Shown: positions 33,747-43,127, counted from the first letter of the stretch. The stretch: DNA of 64,000 nt from Allobogoriella deserti (GCF_042680605.1 NZ_JBHUEE010000002.1:496001-560000), one strand, 5' to 3'. A program made the numbers and translations. Notes: generated from the letters alone by a model not told the origin.

Positions 33747-34855
33747 TCGACTCCCCCAGTGTCCTCTGCTCGGCCGCCATCAGTGCGCACTCCGAGCTGG
33801 GCGGTCGGCCGCCGCTCTTGTAGCTTCACGCCATCGCCCGCCAGCAAGCCGAGTGCCTTCCCGTACACGTCTGCCGTGGCTGACGCAATGGGTCCCCAAT
33901 CCCGTCTCGACAAGTCGGGCCGACCCCGAGTCCCGGCCGCCTCCGACTCGGCCAACGCTCGTTCCAGGTCGTCAGCTGAAAGCTCGTCGTCATACAACAA
34001 GACCCACGAATGCCCAACCTCGTTTGCGAACTCACGCGTGACATCGTTGCTAGGCACGAGCACTGGGCGGCCAAGGGAGAGACTCAATAGCAGTGCGCCG
34101 GAATTGTGCATCTCCCTGTATGGCAGGACAACGAGCTGCGCATCTCTAACGTACTTGGCCAATTCATCATCGGACAGCCGTCGTAGGTCGAGCTCGATCG
34201 ACGGTGATCCCTGAGCCCGGCGGGCTATCTCAGCGCCATAACTCGATGAGAGCGGAAGACCAGCAATCCGCAGTGTCACACCCTCTCGTCGGACGCCCCC
34301 TAATGCCGAGATTAACTCCTCAACGCCCTTGTACGGCCTTATCCGACCAAAAAAGAGTAGGGCGCCTCGGCGCGGCTTCACATCGTTTTCAGTCGTGTAC
34401 AAATCGCGGTAATGACCGTGCGGAATGGTTGCCACGTTCGACCGAGCCCCCACGGGTGTCCACTCGTTGAGCCTGATCCAGCCCCGCGTCGCTAGCCTCA
34501 TCAGGCGATTTAAGACCCGCTCGCCGACGTCACCGGCCTCATGTGGCTCCGGATTGTGCACGGTCTGGACTACGACCCCGCCCGACACTCGCAGACGCAC
34601 AAGTATTACCGCGAATAGTATCCGCTTTACGATAGTGCCAGCCATCGAGTGGTGGCGGTAGAAGCGTTCCGGCCAGTGGACGTGCAATACGTCATAGGTC
34701 CGAAACAGCGCCTTTCGCCAACTGAAGAAATCAGATTTGACGTGTGACGGCATGCCGGCCATAAGTAGCCCCACATAGGGGTTCCCGCCTTCCGATGGCG
34801 GTACCGCCACCTGAAGCACCCGGACGATTGAGCCTCTCCGCCTTACCACGCGCAC
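33743..34855 (-). CDS. GT-B glycosyltransferase (family 4-like)
   Basis: A protein of up to 370 residues. The C-terminal half has a GT4-type nucleotide-sugar fold (LLFFGRIRPYKGVEELISAL near residue 165, LVVLPYREMHNSGALLLSLS near 240 with the Glu-containing motif reduced). The N-terminal half has VLHVHWPERFYR near 56, characteristic of GumI/PssE-like mannosyl or glucuronosyl transferases. The start is uncertain: GTG at 34855 is given, GTG at 34849 has a better-spaced AAGGGG. It probably adds a sugar of the repeat unit. It overlaps the following glycosyltransferase gene by 4 bases. Confidence 0.83.
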   Translation of the reverse strand: MRVVRRRGSIVRVLQVAVPPSEGGNPYVGLLMAGMPSHVKSDFFSWRKALFRTYDVLHVHWPERFYRHHSMAGTIVKRILFAVILVRLRVSGGVVVQTVHNPEPHEAGDVGERVLNRLMRLATRGWIRLNEWTPVGARSNVATIPHGHYRDLYTTENDVKPRRGALLFFGRIRPYKGVEELISALGGVRREGVTLRIAGLPLSSSYGAEIARRAQGSPSIELDLRRLSDDELAKYVRDAQLVVLPYREMHNSGALLLSLSLGRPVLVPSNDVTREFANEVGHSWVLLYDDELSADDLERALAESEAAGTRGRPDLSRRDWGPIASATADVYGKALGLLAGDGVKLQERRPTAQLGVRTDGGRAEDTGGVE

Positions 34856-34906
34856 CCCTTCTCGCCACCTAGCTCAGCCATCCACCTTGCTACGACCCTC
34901 TGAGAC

Positions 34907-36208
34907 TCATACGGCCAACGCGCGGGGCGTCGAAATCCCACGCAATGCCCGCCGCGGTATACGAGTGCCTCTTACGGGGCCTACGTCTGCTTCAGGAGCG
35001 GGACCACTTGCCTCAGCGATGAAGAGCGCCAATATCGCATAAAAATAGACCTCATTGTGACTGCTGTAGAACATCGTCGCGGCAACGAATCCCATGAGCC
35101 CGAGTGCCAAGACATTGTCACGCCGACGAACAAGCCGGACGAGCAGCCATACAAGCAGGACGGCATAGAGAACGAAAATCGGGAGCGGAAATTCCGCGAA
35201 GATCGATGTGTGTGTCGAATGCATCGGTGCAGTTCCGGCGGCGATACTTGCGCCGCCACCTCCCGACGGGATCTCACTGATGTCAATACCGCTCCGGTAC
35301 ACAGTTCCCGCAAAGCCGCCAGGTGTTACCCCAAGCAAGACGTTGAGCACGTTGTCGAACTTGATCTGGATGCCGAACTGGATAAGAAGCAGGTGCGCCT
35401 CGGTCGAGGATTGGGACGACGAGTTTGCGTTCTCCCCAACGCGGGAAAACACGTGGAATGAATCCCAGTTATTAACGAGAGTAACAAGGGTGCCTATTGC
35501 GCCGACAATGACGGTGACATGACAGACGTAGACCTTCCATACCGAGTCCGCAAGTCGCCTGGTGTGCCGATACTCCACGATGAACGCCAAGACGAAGAAG
35601 GGCACCATCAACAACGGGAGGCGCGACGCAGTGAGAAGCGACAGGAGCATGAAAGCGCCCGCGATGGGCAGCTTGACCGCATTCCGCCAAAGTCTCAGCG
35701 CCACAAATGCATACACCCCAATCGCTACCGCGGCGTGGGATTTGTCGTCGAAGCCCATGTCCGTGTAGACGTCCCCGGCCGCGAGGTCCACTGCCGTGTG
35801 GATCGATACGTAGGCCAATATAGGAAGGATCGTCCACCGGACGGCACTCTCTGTGATGTCAACCAAACGGTAGGTGCGCGTCGCTCGGTACCACGCCACC
35901 AAATAGATTCCTGCAGCCAGGAAGAAGACCGCGTGCTGCGGTTGAGCCTCGTACCCGTACGCGGAGTACACCGAAAGTGCCGCGGCGATCACGGCGCCAC
36001 AAGACAAGAGGATCCAGCCGACGTCTCGTGGGCGCAGCACATGCGGAAAGGCGCTAAAAAGAGTTACCAACGATGCCAGCTGCGCGATGTTCGAGAATGC
36101 GAGACGTCCAACGATCTTGTGGCTCAGCAGCATCCCGAAAAACATCAGGACGAGGGACAACGCCACCCGCCGGGCCTGCTCGGATGATGGCTCCCGGACT
36201 GCGTCCAT
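34907..36208 (-). CDS. Polysaccharide polymerase (Wzy/O-antigen ligase-like)
   Basis: A 433-residue membrane protein with about 10-12 spans and a long extracytoplasmic loop (about residues 250-330) rich in Ser/Gly (SSSQSSTEAH, SGGGGASIAAG), followed by HSTHTSIFAEFPLPIFVLYA. This is the usual layout of Wzy-type polymerases, which join flipped repeat units. Sequence identity in this family is always low, so the call rests on topology and context between Wzc and two glycosyltransferases. Confidence 0.75.
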   Translation of the reverse strand: MDAVREPSSEQARRVALSLVLMFFGMLLSHKIVGRLAFSNIAQLASLVTLFSAFPHVLRPRDVGWILLSCGAVIAAALSVYSAYGYEAQPQHAVFFLAAGIYLVAWYRATRTYRLVDITESAVRWTILPILAYVSIHTAVDLAAGDVYTDMGFDDKSHAAVAIGVYAFVALRLWRNAVKLPIAGAFMLLSLLTASRLPLLMVPFFVLAFIVEYRHTRRLADSVWKVYVCHVTVIVGAIGTLVTLVNNWDSFHVFSRVGENANSSSQSSTEAHLLLIQFGIQIKFDNVLNVLLGVTPGGFAGTVYRSGIDISEIPSGGGGASIAAGTAPMHSTHTSIFAEFPLPIFVLYAVLLVWLLVRLVRRRDNVLALGLMGFVAATMFYSSHNEVYFYAILALFIAEASGPAPEADVGPVRGTRIPRRALRGISTPRALAV

Positions 36209-36242
36209 GCGCCAGCTCCTCCCTCGACTCGCCGCTGGCGGC

Positions 36243-37787
36243 TTAGTTCGTCCCGCGCCTGCGATCGTTTAGTGAGGCAAGAGACTCGCCTGGCCAGGTC
36301 GTCCGAACTCGATGACCGTTCTCAGGCGTCGTAACGACTTGAACTTCGCTCGGAACGGATTCTTGCTTGGACGGCGCTGGACGCACGGCGTCGTCAGTCA
36401 CCACGCGTGCTGGCTTAGCCTGCCCGCTTGGTGTCGAGTCGTCGTAGCTGTCGTAGCGGTAGTAGTACTTGTCCCGCTCACGACGCTCAACCTTGTTCAG
36501 AACCACGCCGAGCATGTGCGCATCAACCCGTTCCAGCGCTCCGACGGACTCACTCAGCTGAGCGCGATGGATGCGGTCGGCGCCAGCTATAAGGAGTGTG
36601 CCCCCCGTGAGCTTGCTCAGAACGGCGGCGTCCGTCACCGGCAGCAATGGTGGGCTGTCGATGATGACGTGGTCGTATTCCCGAGTTGCACGGGCGAGCA
36701 AGTTGACCATCGCCTTTGATCCCAGCAGCTCGCTGGGATTTGGCGGAGTCTGCCCAGAAGGCAGAACCTCCAAGGAAGAACTTGCTGCCTGCTGCACGAC
36801 GTCTTCGAGCTGAGCCCGGCCGATGAGTACCGTTGTCAGGCCGGCTCGACTCTCCAGGCCCAGGTACTCGCCGACTGATGGTTTGCGCAGGTCAGCGTCG
36901 ATGAGTAAAATCCGGCCCCCAGCATCCGCGAGAGATATTGCCAAGTTGATTGCCGTGGTGCTCTTACCTTCACCTGGGACTGAAGACGTCACGACGATGG
37001 AACTGGGGCGTTCAGTCAGGTCGACGAACTGCAGATTCGTACGAAGGCGCCTGATGGCTTCCGCGCGATGACCACGTGCATCGGCATGCATAAAGACTGG
37101 ATGGGACGCACCAGCATCCTCAAAGACGATGTTGCCGATCACTGGAGTCTCAGTAACTTGAGCGATGTCACGGTCGCTCCGAACCTTTGTGTCAAGCGTC
37201 TCCCGAAGCACGGCTAGCCCTACGCCGAGCAACAGGCCAAGGCCGAGGCCCAGGCCGAGATTGAGGCCAACGTTTGGCGACGTCGGCGCGGCCGGTGTTT
37301 GTGCCTCGCTCAAGACCGTTGCTTCGACAGCGGGTTCGCCATCCGAGCCTCCTGGTGCAAATCTGTCAACCGCCGAAGTGAGCTCCGAGCTGATGGCGTT
37401 TGCGACGCTTGCTGCCTGCTGGGGGCTCGCGTTGACCACCGTAATTTCAAGGATCGTCGTGTTGGTGGGAATCTCTACGCTGACCGAATTGCTTAACGCC
37501 TGCGGGCTGACGTCGAGGTCAAGGTCTTCGACAACCGGCTGAAGTACGAGCGGGGATGACGCCACCTCTGCGTAGGTCGCCATCTGGTCACGCGTGAAGT
37601 TGGTCCCCTGCCGAGCCTGCCCGAGGGTGTCGCCTAGGTCCATAGACAGTAGCGTTCGCGATGTGGCCTGGTACGACGGTGTCGCAGTGAGTGCGAGCAA
37701 GGCACCCGCAGCAAGTCCGGCAACCGCGAGCAGGGCGACAGTGATCCATCGCTTCCACAGCACACTCAGATACTCGTTGAGTCCCAC
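36243..37787 (-). CDS. Wzz-BY-kinase fusion: polysaccharide co-polymerase and tyrosine autokinase
   Basis: A 514-residue protein that starts at a GTG preceded by AAGGGA. The N-terminal Wzz domain (residues 1-200) has two membrane spans (near 15-33 and 175-193). The C-terminal BY-kinase has Walker A SSVPGEGKSTTAIN near 267, Walker A' LLIDADLRKP near 295 and Walker B HVIIDSPPLL near 375. The Tyr-rich cluster DKYYYRYDSYDD near 447 is the expected autophosphorylation site. It controls chain length and export with Wzx/Wzy. The low-molecular-weight phosphatase at 47887-48474 is a likely partner. Confidence 0.93.
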   Translation of the reverse strand: MGLNEYLSVLWKRWITVALLAVAGLAAGALLALTATPSYQATSRTLLSMDLGDTLGQARQGTNFTRDQMATYAEVASSPLVLQPVVEDLDLDVSPQALSNSVSVEIPTNTTILEITVVNASPQQAASVANAISSELTSAVDRFAPGGSDGEPAVEATVLSEAQTPAAPTSPNVGLNLGLGLGLGLLLGVGLAVLRETLDTKVRSDRDIAQVTETPVIGNIVFEDAGASHPVFMHADARGHRAEAIRRLRTNLQFVDLTERPSSIVVTSSVPGEGKSTTAINLAISLADAGGRILLIDADLRKPSVGEYLGLESRAGLTTVLIGRAQLEDVVQQAASSSLEVLPSGQTPPNPSELLGSKAMVNLLARATREYDHVIIDSPPLLPVTDAAVLSKLTGGTLLIAGADRIHRAQLSESVGALERVDAHMLGVVLNKVERRERDKYYYRYDSYDDSTPSGQAKPARVVTDDAVRPAPSKQESVPSEVQVVTTPENGHRVRTTWPGESLASLNDRRRGTN

Positions 37788-37909
37788 CGTTGTCCCTTAC
37801 AGTTGCGCGGCTCTTGGCGTCATTTTCGCATACCAGTCAGTGGCGCAAGCTTCCCATCGGGAACGTAGACGACGTTCTGAGGGCAAGAGGCGCTGAGCAG
37901 CTGCGATCG

Positions 37910-38662
37910 TCAGACCGCCTGATGTTGACCAATAATCTCGAGGAGCCCTTTCGCAAGACTTGGGCGACACACCAGCAGGTCTGGCAGATAGGGATCCTCG
38001 CGGTTGTACTCCAGCGCCGATCCATCGATGCGGCTCGTGTGCAGGCCCGCCGCGGCAGCCACGGCCACGGGGGCCGCCGAGTCCCACTCGTACTGGCCTC
38101 CCGAGTGGACGTAGGCGTCGACCTCTCCGCGGACCACGGCGCTGACCTTGTATCCGGCGGAGCCCATCGGCACCAGTTCGGCGCCGTACTCGGCGGCGAC
38201 CGCTTTGACCAGGTCTGACGCCCGGCTGCGGGAGACGGCGAGCCGGATCGGCTCAGCCGGCGGCCCGAGGTCCGGGAACTCGCCAGCGGTGGACAGCGTG
38301 GTGCCCAGCCCGGGCAGTGCCACCGCACCAGCCGTCAAGGAGCCACGCTCCCAGAGTGCGACGTGTACGGCCCAGTCGTGTCGGTCCTCGGAGTACTCCC
38401 GGGTGCCGTCCAGCGGGTCGATGATCCAGACCCGCTCGCTCTCCAGACGGCGCAGGTCGTCTGCGGCCTCTTCGGAGAGCACGGCGTCGTCGGGACGCTC
38501 GGCCGCCAGCCGTTCCGCGATGTGCTCCTGGGCTCCGCGGTCGCCCGCCTTGGCCAGCGCCTTGCCCTCCGCAGTTCCGGCGGCGAGGTGCTCCTTGCGG
38601 ATGGCGAGCAGCACCTCGCCGGCGGAGGTGGCGAGGTCCGCCGCGAACTCCTCGCCGCGCAT
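37910..38662 (-). CDS. cysQ: 3'(2'),5'-bisphosphate nucleotidase (CysQ)
   Basis: A 250-residue inositol-monophosphatase-fold enzyme. Metal-site motifs are VLSEEAADD near residue 58, IIDPLDGTREYSEDRHDWAV near 76-95 and the late Asp in EWDSAAPVAVAAAAGL near 187. It removes the 3'-phosphate of PAP, the inhibitory by-product of sulfotransferases (and of PAPS reductase). Its ATG overlaps the cysN stop. The gene lies directly between the exopolysaccharide locus and cysN-cysD, which fits a role in supporting sulfation. The 122 bases between it and the Wzc gene contain no gene. Confidence 0.9.
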   Translation of the reverse strand: MRGEEFAADLATSAGEVLLAIRKEHLAAGTAEGKALAKAGDRGAQEHIAERLAAERPDDAVLSEEAADDLRRLESERVWIIDPLDGTREYSEDRHDWAVHVALWERGSLTAGAVALPGLGTTLSTAGEFPDLGPPAEPIRLAVSRSRASDLVKAVAAEYGAELVPMGSAGYKVSAVVRGEVDAYVHSGGQYEWDSAAPVAVAAAAGLHTSRIDGSALEYNREDPYLPDLLVCRPSLAKGLLEIIGQHQAV

Positions 38663-39913
38663 TCAGCTGGCCTCGAGGATCGTGCCGGCCCCGACGGTGT
38701 TGCCGGTCGCCTCGTCGATGAGGATGAACGCGCCGGTGGTGCGGTTCTCCTCGTAGGTGTCGCACAGCAGCGGGACGGTGGTGCGCAGCTGCACCCGCCC
38801 CACCTCGTTCAGGCCGAGCTCCTGTGCGTCCTGGTCGCGGTGCAGGCTGTTGATGTCCAGCCGGTACTGGATGTCCTTGACCAGGGTGCGGGCGTTGCGG
38901 GTGGTGTGCTTGATGGCGAGCTTCTGCCGCGGCTTGAGCGGCGACGTCGTCATCCAGCAGACCATGGCGTCGATGTTCTGCGCGGCCACAGGCGCGTTGC
39001 GCGGCCGGCAGATCATGTCGCCGCGCGAGACGTCCAGATCGTCCTCGAGCCGCACCGTGATCGACATCGGCGGGAACGCCTCATCCACCTCACGGTCGAA
39101 GACGTCGATGGCGGCCACCTTGCTCGTCAGGCCGCTCGGGAGAACCATCACGTCGTCGCCCGGCTTGAGGACGCCGCCGGCGAGCTGGCCGGCGTAACCG
39201 CGGTAGTCGTGGTGCTCGTCCGACTTCGGCCGGATGACGTACTGGACGGGCAGTCGGGCGTCAATGAGGTCGCGGTCCGAAGCCACGTGGACGTTCTCGA
39301 GGTGGTGGATGAGGGAGGGTCCCTCGTACCACGGCATGTTCTCGGAACGGTTGACCACGTTGTCGCCCTGGAGGGCGGAGATCGGGATGACCTCGAGGTC
39401 CGGGATGCTCAGCTTGGTGGAGAACGCGGTGAACTCGTCGTAGATGTCCTGGTAGACCTTCTCGCTGTAGTCGACCAGGTCCATCTTGTTCACGGCCAGC
39501 ACCAGGTGCGGCACCCGCAGGAGCGAGAGCAGCACGGCGTGGCGGCGGGACTGCTCGGTCAGGCCGGCCCGGGCGTCGACGAGCACGAGCCCGAGGTCAG
39601 CGGTGGAGGCACCGGTGACCATGTTGCGGGTGTACTGCACGTGCCCGGGCGTGTCCGCGATGATGAACTTGCGCTTCGGCGTGGCGAAGTAGCGGTAGGC
39701 GACATCGATGGTGATGCCCTGTTCCCGCTCCGAACGCAGGCCGTCCGTCAGCAGCGCGAGATCGGTGTAGTCGTAGCCGCGGGACTTCGACGTGGTCTCG
39801 ACGGACTCGAGCTGGTCCTCGAAGATCGCCTTGGAGTCCAGGAGCAGGCGCCCGATGAGGGTCGACTTGCCGTCATCGACCGAGCCGGCGGTGGCGAACC
39901 TGAGCAGATCCAT
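38663..39913 (-). CDS. cysN: Sulfate adenylyltransferase GTPase subunit (CysN)
   Basis: A 416-residue EF-Tu-like GTPase subunit of ATP sulfurylase. G1 is AGSVDDGKSTLIGRLL (residues 9-24), G3 DTPGHVQYTRNMVTGA near 81, G4 LAVNKMDLVDYSEKVY near 137. There is no fused APS-kinase domain; that activity is encoded separately at 40933. GTP hydrolysis by CysN drives formation of APS by CysD. Start overlaps nothing but abuts the cysD stop exactly; its own stop overlaps the cysQ start by 3 bases. Confidence 0.94.
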   Translation of the reverse strand: MDLLRFATAGSVDDGKSTLIGRLLLDSKAIFEDQLESVETTSKSRGYDYTDLALLTDGLRSEREQGITIDVAYRYFATPKRKFIIADTPGHVQYTRNMVTGASTADLGLVLVDARAGLTEQSRRHAVLLSLLRVPHLVLAVNKMDLVDYSEKVYQDIYDEFTAFSTKLSIPDLEVIPISALQGDNVVNRSENMPWYEGPSLIHHLENVHVASDRDLIDARLPVQYVIRPKSDEHHDYRGYAGQLAGGVLKPGDDVMVLPSGLTSKVAAIDVFDREVDEAFPPMSITVRLEDDLDVSRGDMICRPRNAPVAAQNIDAMVCWMTTSPLKPRQKLAIKHTTRNARTLVKDIQYRLDINSLHRDQDAQELGLNEVGRVQLRTTVPLLCDTYEENRTTGAFILIDEATGNTVGAGTILEAS

Positions 39914-40828
39914 TTAGAAGTAACCCTCTCGCTTGCGGTCTTCCATCGCGGCCTCGGAGAAGCGGTCGTCACCGCGCGTGGCGCCACGCTCGGTCACGCG
40001 TGCGACGGCGATCTCGTCGATGATCTCGGGGATTGTCGACGCGGTGGACTCGACGCATCCGGTCAGCGTTAGGTCGCCGACGGTGCGGAACCGGACCCGC
40101 TTCTCCTCGACGACCTCGCCGTCCCGCAGCGGGTTGTACTCGCTCTCGGACAGCAGCATGCCGTCGCGGCGGAACACGCGGCGGTCGTGCGCGTAGTAGA
40201 TGGCGGGGATCTCGATCCCCTCGCGGCCGATGTAGTGCCAGATGTCGAGCTCGGTCCAGTTCGACAGCGGGAAGACGCGCATGTGCTCGCCCTCGTGCAG
40301 CTTGCCGTTGTAGAGGTTCCACAGCTCGGGGCGCTGGTTCTTCGGGTCCCACTGACCGAAGTCGTCACGGTGGGAGTAGACGCGCTCCTTGGCGCGCGCC
40401 TTCTCCTCGTCGCGGCGCCCGCCACCGAACGCCGCCGTGAAGCCGTTCTCCTCGATGACGTGGAGAAGCGTGCCGATCTGGAGGCGGTTGCGGCTGGTCT
40501 TACCGTCATCGACGACGATGCCGTCCTTGATGGCCTCCTCGACGGAGGCCACGATCAGGCGAAGCCCCAGCCGGTTGACCCAGTTGTCGCGGGTCGCGAG
40601 CACCTCGGGAAAGTCGTAGCCGGTGTCCACCTGCAGGACAGGGAAGGGAATCCGCGCCGGGTAGAACGCCTTCTCCGCGAGCCGGAGCATGACGATCGAG
40701 TCCTTACCCCCGGAGAACATGAGGACGGGCTTCTCGAACTCCGCCGCGACCTCACGAAAGATGTGAATGGATTCCGATTCCAGTTCGTCCAGCTGGCTGA
40801 GCCGGTAATCAGCATGCGTGCGCATCAA
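39914..40828 (-). CDS. cysD: Sulfate adenylyltransferase catalytic subunit (CysD)
   Basis: A 304-residue PP-loop ATP pyrophosphatase-type subunit. The PP-loop is MFSGGKDSIVMLRLAEKAF near residues 38-56, and VYSHRDDFGQWDPKNQRPEL and FPLSNWTELDIWHYIGREG are diagnostic of CysD. It makes APS from ATP and sulfate. It is the first gene of the minus-strand unit cysD-cysN-cysQ and is divergent from the APS kinase gene across 104 bases. Confidence 0.95.
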   Translation of the reverse strand: MMRTHADYRLSQLDELESESIHIFREVAAEFEKPVLMFSGGKDSIVMLRLAEKAFYPARIPFPVLQVDTGYDFPEVLATRDNWVNRLGLRLIVASVEEAIKDGIVVDDGKTSRNRLQIGTLLHVIEENGFTAAFGGGRRDEEKARAKERVYSHRDDFGQWDPKNQRPELWNLYNGKLHEGEHMRVFPLSNWTELDIWHYIGREGIEIPAIYYAHDRRVFRRDGMLLSESEYNPLRDGEVVEEKRVRFRTVGDLTLTGCVESTASTIPEIIDEIAVARVTERGATRGDDRFSEAAMEDRKREGYF

Positions 40829-40886
40829 GTACGTCGCCTCTCGTCTGTTGCGGCAGCCACCGTAGCGGCCAACGGCACCCTAGCGG

Positions 40887-40907
40887 GACATGCTCCCATG
40901 TCACGAC
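40887..40907. promoter_or_regulatory. Inverted repeat in the cysD/APS-kinase divergent region
   Basis: GACATG (40887-40892), spacer CTCC, CATGTC (40897-40902), followed to 40907 by the 10-mer ATGTCACGAC (40898-40907). The same 10-mer lies upstream of the sulfotransferase gene at 45017-45026. It may be an operator that coordinates PAPS synthesis and sulfation, but two copies only is weak support. Confidence 0.35.
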
Positions 40908-40932
40908 TGCCGCCAAAGAACCTACTGGCACA

Positions 40933-42198
40933 ATGACCGCCGTGGCAGACCCCCGAAGCTCCGTCCCGCAGCTGACTCCGTCCCCCACAGAGCTCGACGA
41001 CCTCGAGCTCATGCAACTGGGGGCGCTCGGACCGGATGCCCGGTTCGGCCCCTCGGATGAGGGCCCCTCTCTGGTGATTCCGCGCGAGATCGCCGACGAG
41101 GCGCCCAAACAGATCCAATTGACCGACCCCGAAGGGACCCCCGTGGGGACGGTGACGGTTACCGACACATACCCCACTAACGATGGTGTGGGCATTTCCG
41201 GTGACGTCGCTCACACCGGAGAAGTGTCCACCCGGCCGTTTCACAACGTTTACGTACCGGCAATCAACGCCCGTGCAGAACATGGGTCGGCAGCCGTGGT
41301 GGTACCGGTCCGTTCCGCACTGTCGGAGCAGGACGTCGAGCGCGCCACTACTGCCGCGGCAGGTGGGCAGCTCCTCTTCGTCTGCCTCACGGGGCATGGC
41401 ATGCCGGACGGTCTGTCCGCGCCGGCACTCATTCGGGTGACGCGAGCCGCGACCGCTGATCTCCGCTCGGCTCATGTCATCGCTGTCCCCCTGGCCCGCC
41501 ACGACGGCGAAGCACTTGACGAGTCGATGCTCGACCAGGTCCTCCGCTCCTATGCACCCGAGGCGGAGGTGGTCAGACCGACCGGCGAGGGCGACTATCG
41601 AGAGACCGTGAGGGCGATCCTCCGGGCCGAGAACCCCCAAGGAACCGACCGCGGTGCGGTCGTCTTCTTCACGGGCCTGTCTGGAAGCGGTAAGTCCACG
41701 CTCGCGACGGCACTGCTGAACCATGTCGCCGAGACGGGCGAGCGCAAGACCACTTCCCTCGACGGAGACGTGGTGCGGCGCAACCTGTCGAAGGGGCTCA
41801 CCTTCTCCGCCGAGGACCGCGAGACGAACATCCGGCGCATCGGCTGGGTCGCCGCCGAGATCGCCCGGCACGGCGGCTTGGTGGTGTGCAGCCCGATCGC
41901 GCCGTTCGACTCCACCCGCCGAGACGTGCGCCGCATGGCCGAGGATGCAGGCGCCACCTTCGTCCTCGTCCACGTGGCGACCCCACTCGAGGAGTGCGAA
42001 CGCCGCGACCGCAAGGGACTGTACGCGCGCGCACGAGCGGGCGAGATCCCCGAGTTCACGGGGATCTCCTCACCGTACGAGGAGCCGGCGGACGCCGAGG
42101 TCGTGGTCGACACCACCGGCACGGACATCGCGACAGCCCTTGCACCCGTACTCGCCGAGCTGCACCAACGCGGCGTTCTCACCCGGTCGGCGGACTAG
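40933..42198 (+). CDS. cysC: Adenylyl-sulfate kinase with N-terminal ATP-sulfurylase-like domain
   Basis: A 421-residue protein. The C-terminal domain (from about residue 240) is a complete APS kinase: Walker A FFTGLSGSGKSTLATALL, then TTSLDGDVVRRNLSKGLTFS and VCSPIAPFDSTRRDVRRM. The first 230 residues resemble a degenerate ATP sulfurylase/PUA-like region but lack the HxGH-type nucleotide motif and the QLRNPVHRAH stretch, so they are probably regulatory or structural. The product PAPS is the universal sulfate donor. The gene is divergent from cysD, which makes its APS substrate, and is followed by a TauE/SafE carrier (stop and start overlap in TAGTG). Confidence 0.88.
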   Translation: MTAVADPRSSVPQLTPSPTELDDLELMQLGALGPDARFGPSDEGPSLVIPREIADEAPKQIQLTDPEGTPVGTVTVTDTYPTNDGVGISGDVAHTGEVSTRPFHNVYVPAINARAEHGSAAVVVPVRSALSEQDVERATTAAAGGQLLFVCLTGHGMPDGLSAPALIRVTRAATADLRSAHVIAVPLARHDGEALDESMLDQVLRSYAPEAEVVRPTGEGDYRETVRAILRAENPQGTDRGAVVFFTGLSGSGKSTLATALLNHVAETGERKTTSLDGDVVRRNLSKGLTFSAEDRETNIRRIGWVAAEIARHGGLVVCSPIAPFDSTRRDVRRMAEDAGATFVLVHVATPLEECERRDRKGLYARARAGEIPEFTGISSPYEEPADAEVVVDTTGTDIATALAPVLAELHQRGVLTRSAD

Positions 42199-43106
42199 TG
42201 GACCTGCTCGCCGGCCTGTTCACCTACAGCGCCCTGGCACTGGTCGCCGTGAGCTTCGGCGTCGGCATCGTCGTCGGCCTCACGGGTATGGGAGGCGGCG
42301 CACTCATGACGCCGGCTCTGATCTTTCTCGGCATCCCCGCCACCGCGGCGGTGGCGAACGACCTTGTAGCGGCGGCGGTGAACAAGTCTGTCGGTGCTGC
42401 CGTGCACTGGAGGTCCGGTTCCCCCAACCTCGCCCTGGCCGGGTGGCTCATCGCCGGCTCGGTCCCGACCGCGGCAGCCGGCGCCTTCATCGTGCGCGCC
42501 GTCGGCGGCGATGAGCACGGCGACACGTTCGTCACGATCGCCATCGGCGTCGCGCTGCTGCTCGCCGCCTCCACCTACGTCCTGCGGCTCATCATCTCGC
42601 TCCGGCGCAAAGGAGCCATGCCCAGCGGGGATCCAGCCGTCCGGAAGGTGCCGACGTTCCTCGTCGGCGCCGTCGGCGGGCTCCTCGTCGGGCTGACCTC
42701 CGTGGGGTCGGGATCGGTGATCATGGTGGCCCTGCTGCTTCTGTACCCGGCGTTGTCGCCCGTGCGGATCGTCGGGACCGATCTGCTTCAGGCGATCCCG
42801 TTGGTCATCGCCGCTGCAGTCGGTCACGTGATCGTCACCGGCGTGGATTGGCTGATCCTGCTACCGCTCCTCATCGGAGGGCCCGTCGGCACCTTCCTTG
42901 GAGCCCGGCTGGCTTCCATCGTGCCGCAGCGCGTTATCCGCCGGGGCATCGTCCTTGTGCTCACCTTGACCGGCCTGAGCCTGCTCGATGTCCCGCCCGT
43001 GGCGGTCGGCATCATCGGGGCCGGGCTGCTCATCCTTGGCCCGGTGGCATGGGCCTTGCTCAGGGAGCGGCTCGCACCCACAGCGAACGAGGACCCGGGT
43101 TACTGA
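42198..43106 (+). CDS. TauE/SafE-family anion transporter
   Basis: A 302-residue membrane protein with about 8 spans, starting at the GTG that overlaps the APS kinase stop. The two internally repeated family motifs are GIVVGLTGMGGGALMTPALI near residue 22 and GGLLVGLTSVGSGSVIMVAL near 163. TauE/SafE proteins move sulfite, sulfonates or other sulfur anions; beside the CysD/CysN/APS-kinase genes, sulfate supply is plausible. Convergent with the glycosyltransferase gene at 43128. Confidence 0.88.
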   Translation: MDLLAGLFTYSALALVAVSFGVGIVVGLTGMGGGALMTPALIFLGIPATAAVANDLVAAAVNKSVGAAVHWRSGSPNLALAGWLIAGSVPTAAAGAFIVRAVGGDEHGDTFVTIAIGVALLLAASTYVLRLIISLRRKGAMPSGDPAVRKVPTFLVGAVGGLLVGLTSVGSGSVIMVALLLLYPALSPVRIVGTDLLQAIPLVIAAAVGHVIVTGVDWLILLPLLIGGPVGTFLGARLASIVPQRVIRRGIVLVLTLTGLSLLDVPPVAVGIIGAGLLILGPVAWALLRERLAPTANEDPGY

Positions 43107-43127
43107 AACCTGAACCTCTGGGGCGGG

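Noticed and set aside
38363..40072. A 569-codon open frame on the plus strand
   Set aside because: It runs opposite cysQ, cysN and the end of cysD. Its composition is a typical shadow rich in Val, Gly, Asp and Arg.
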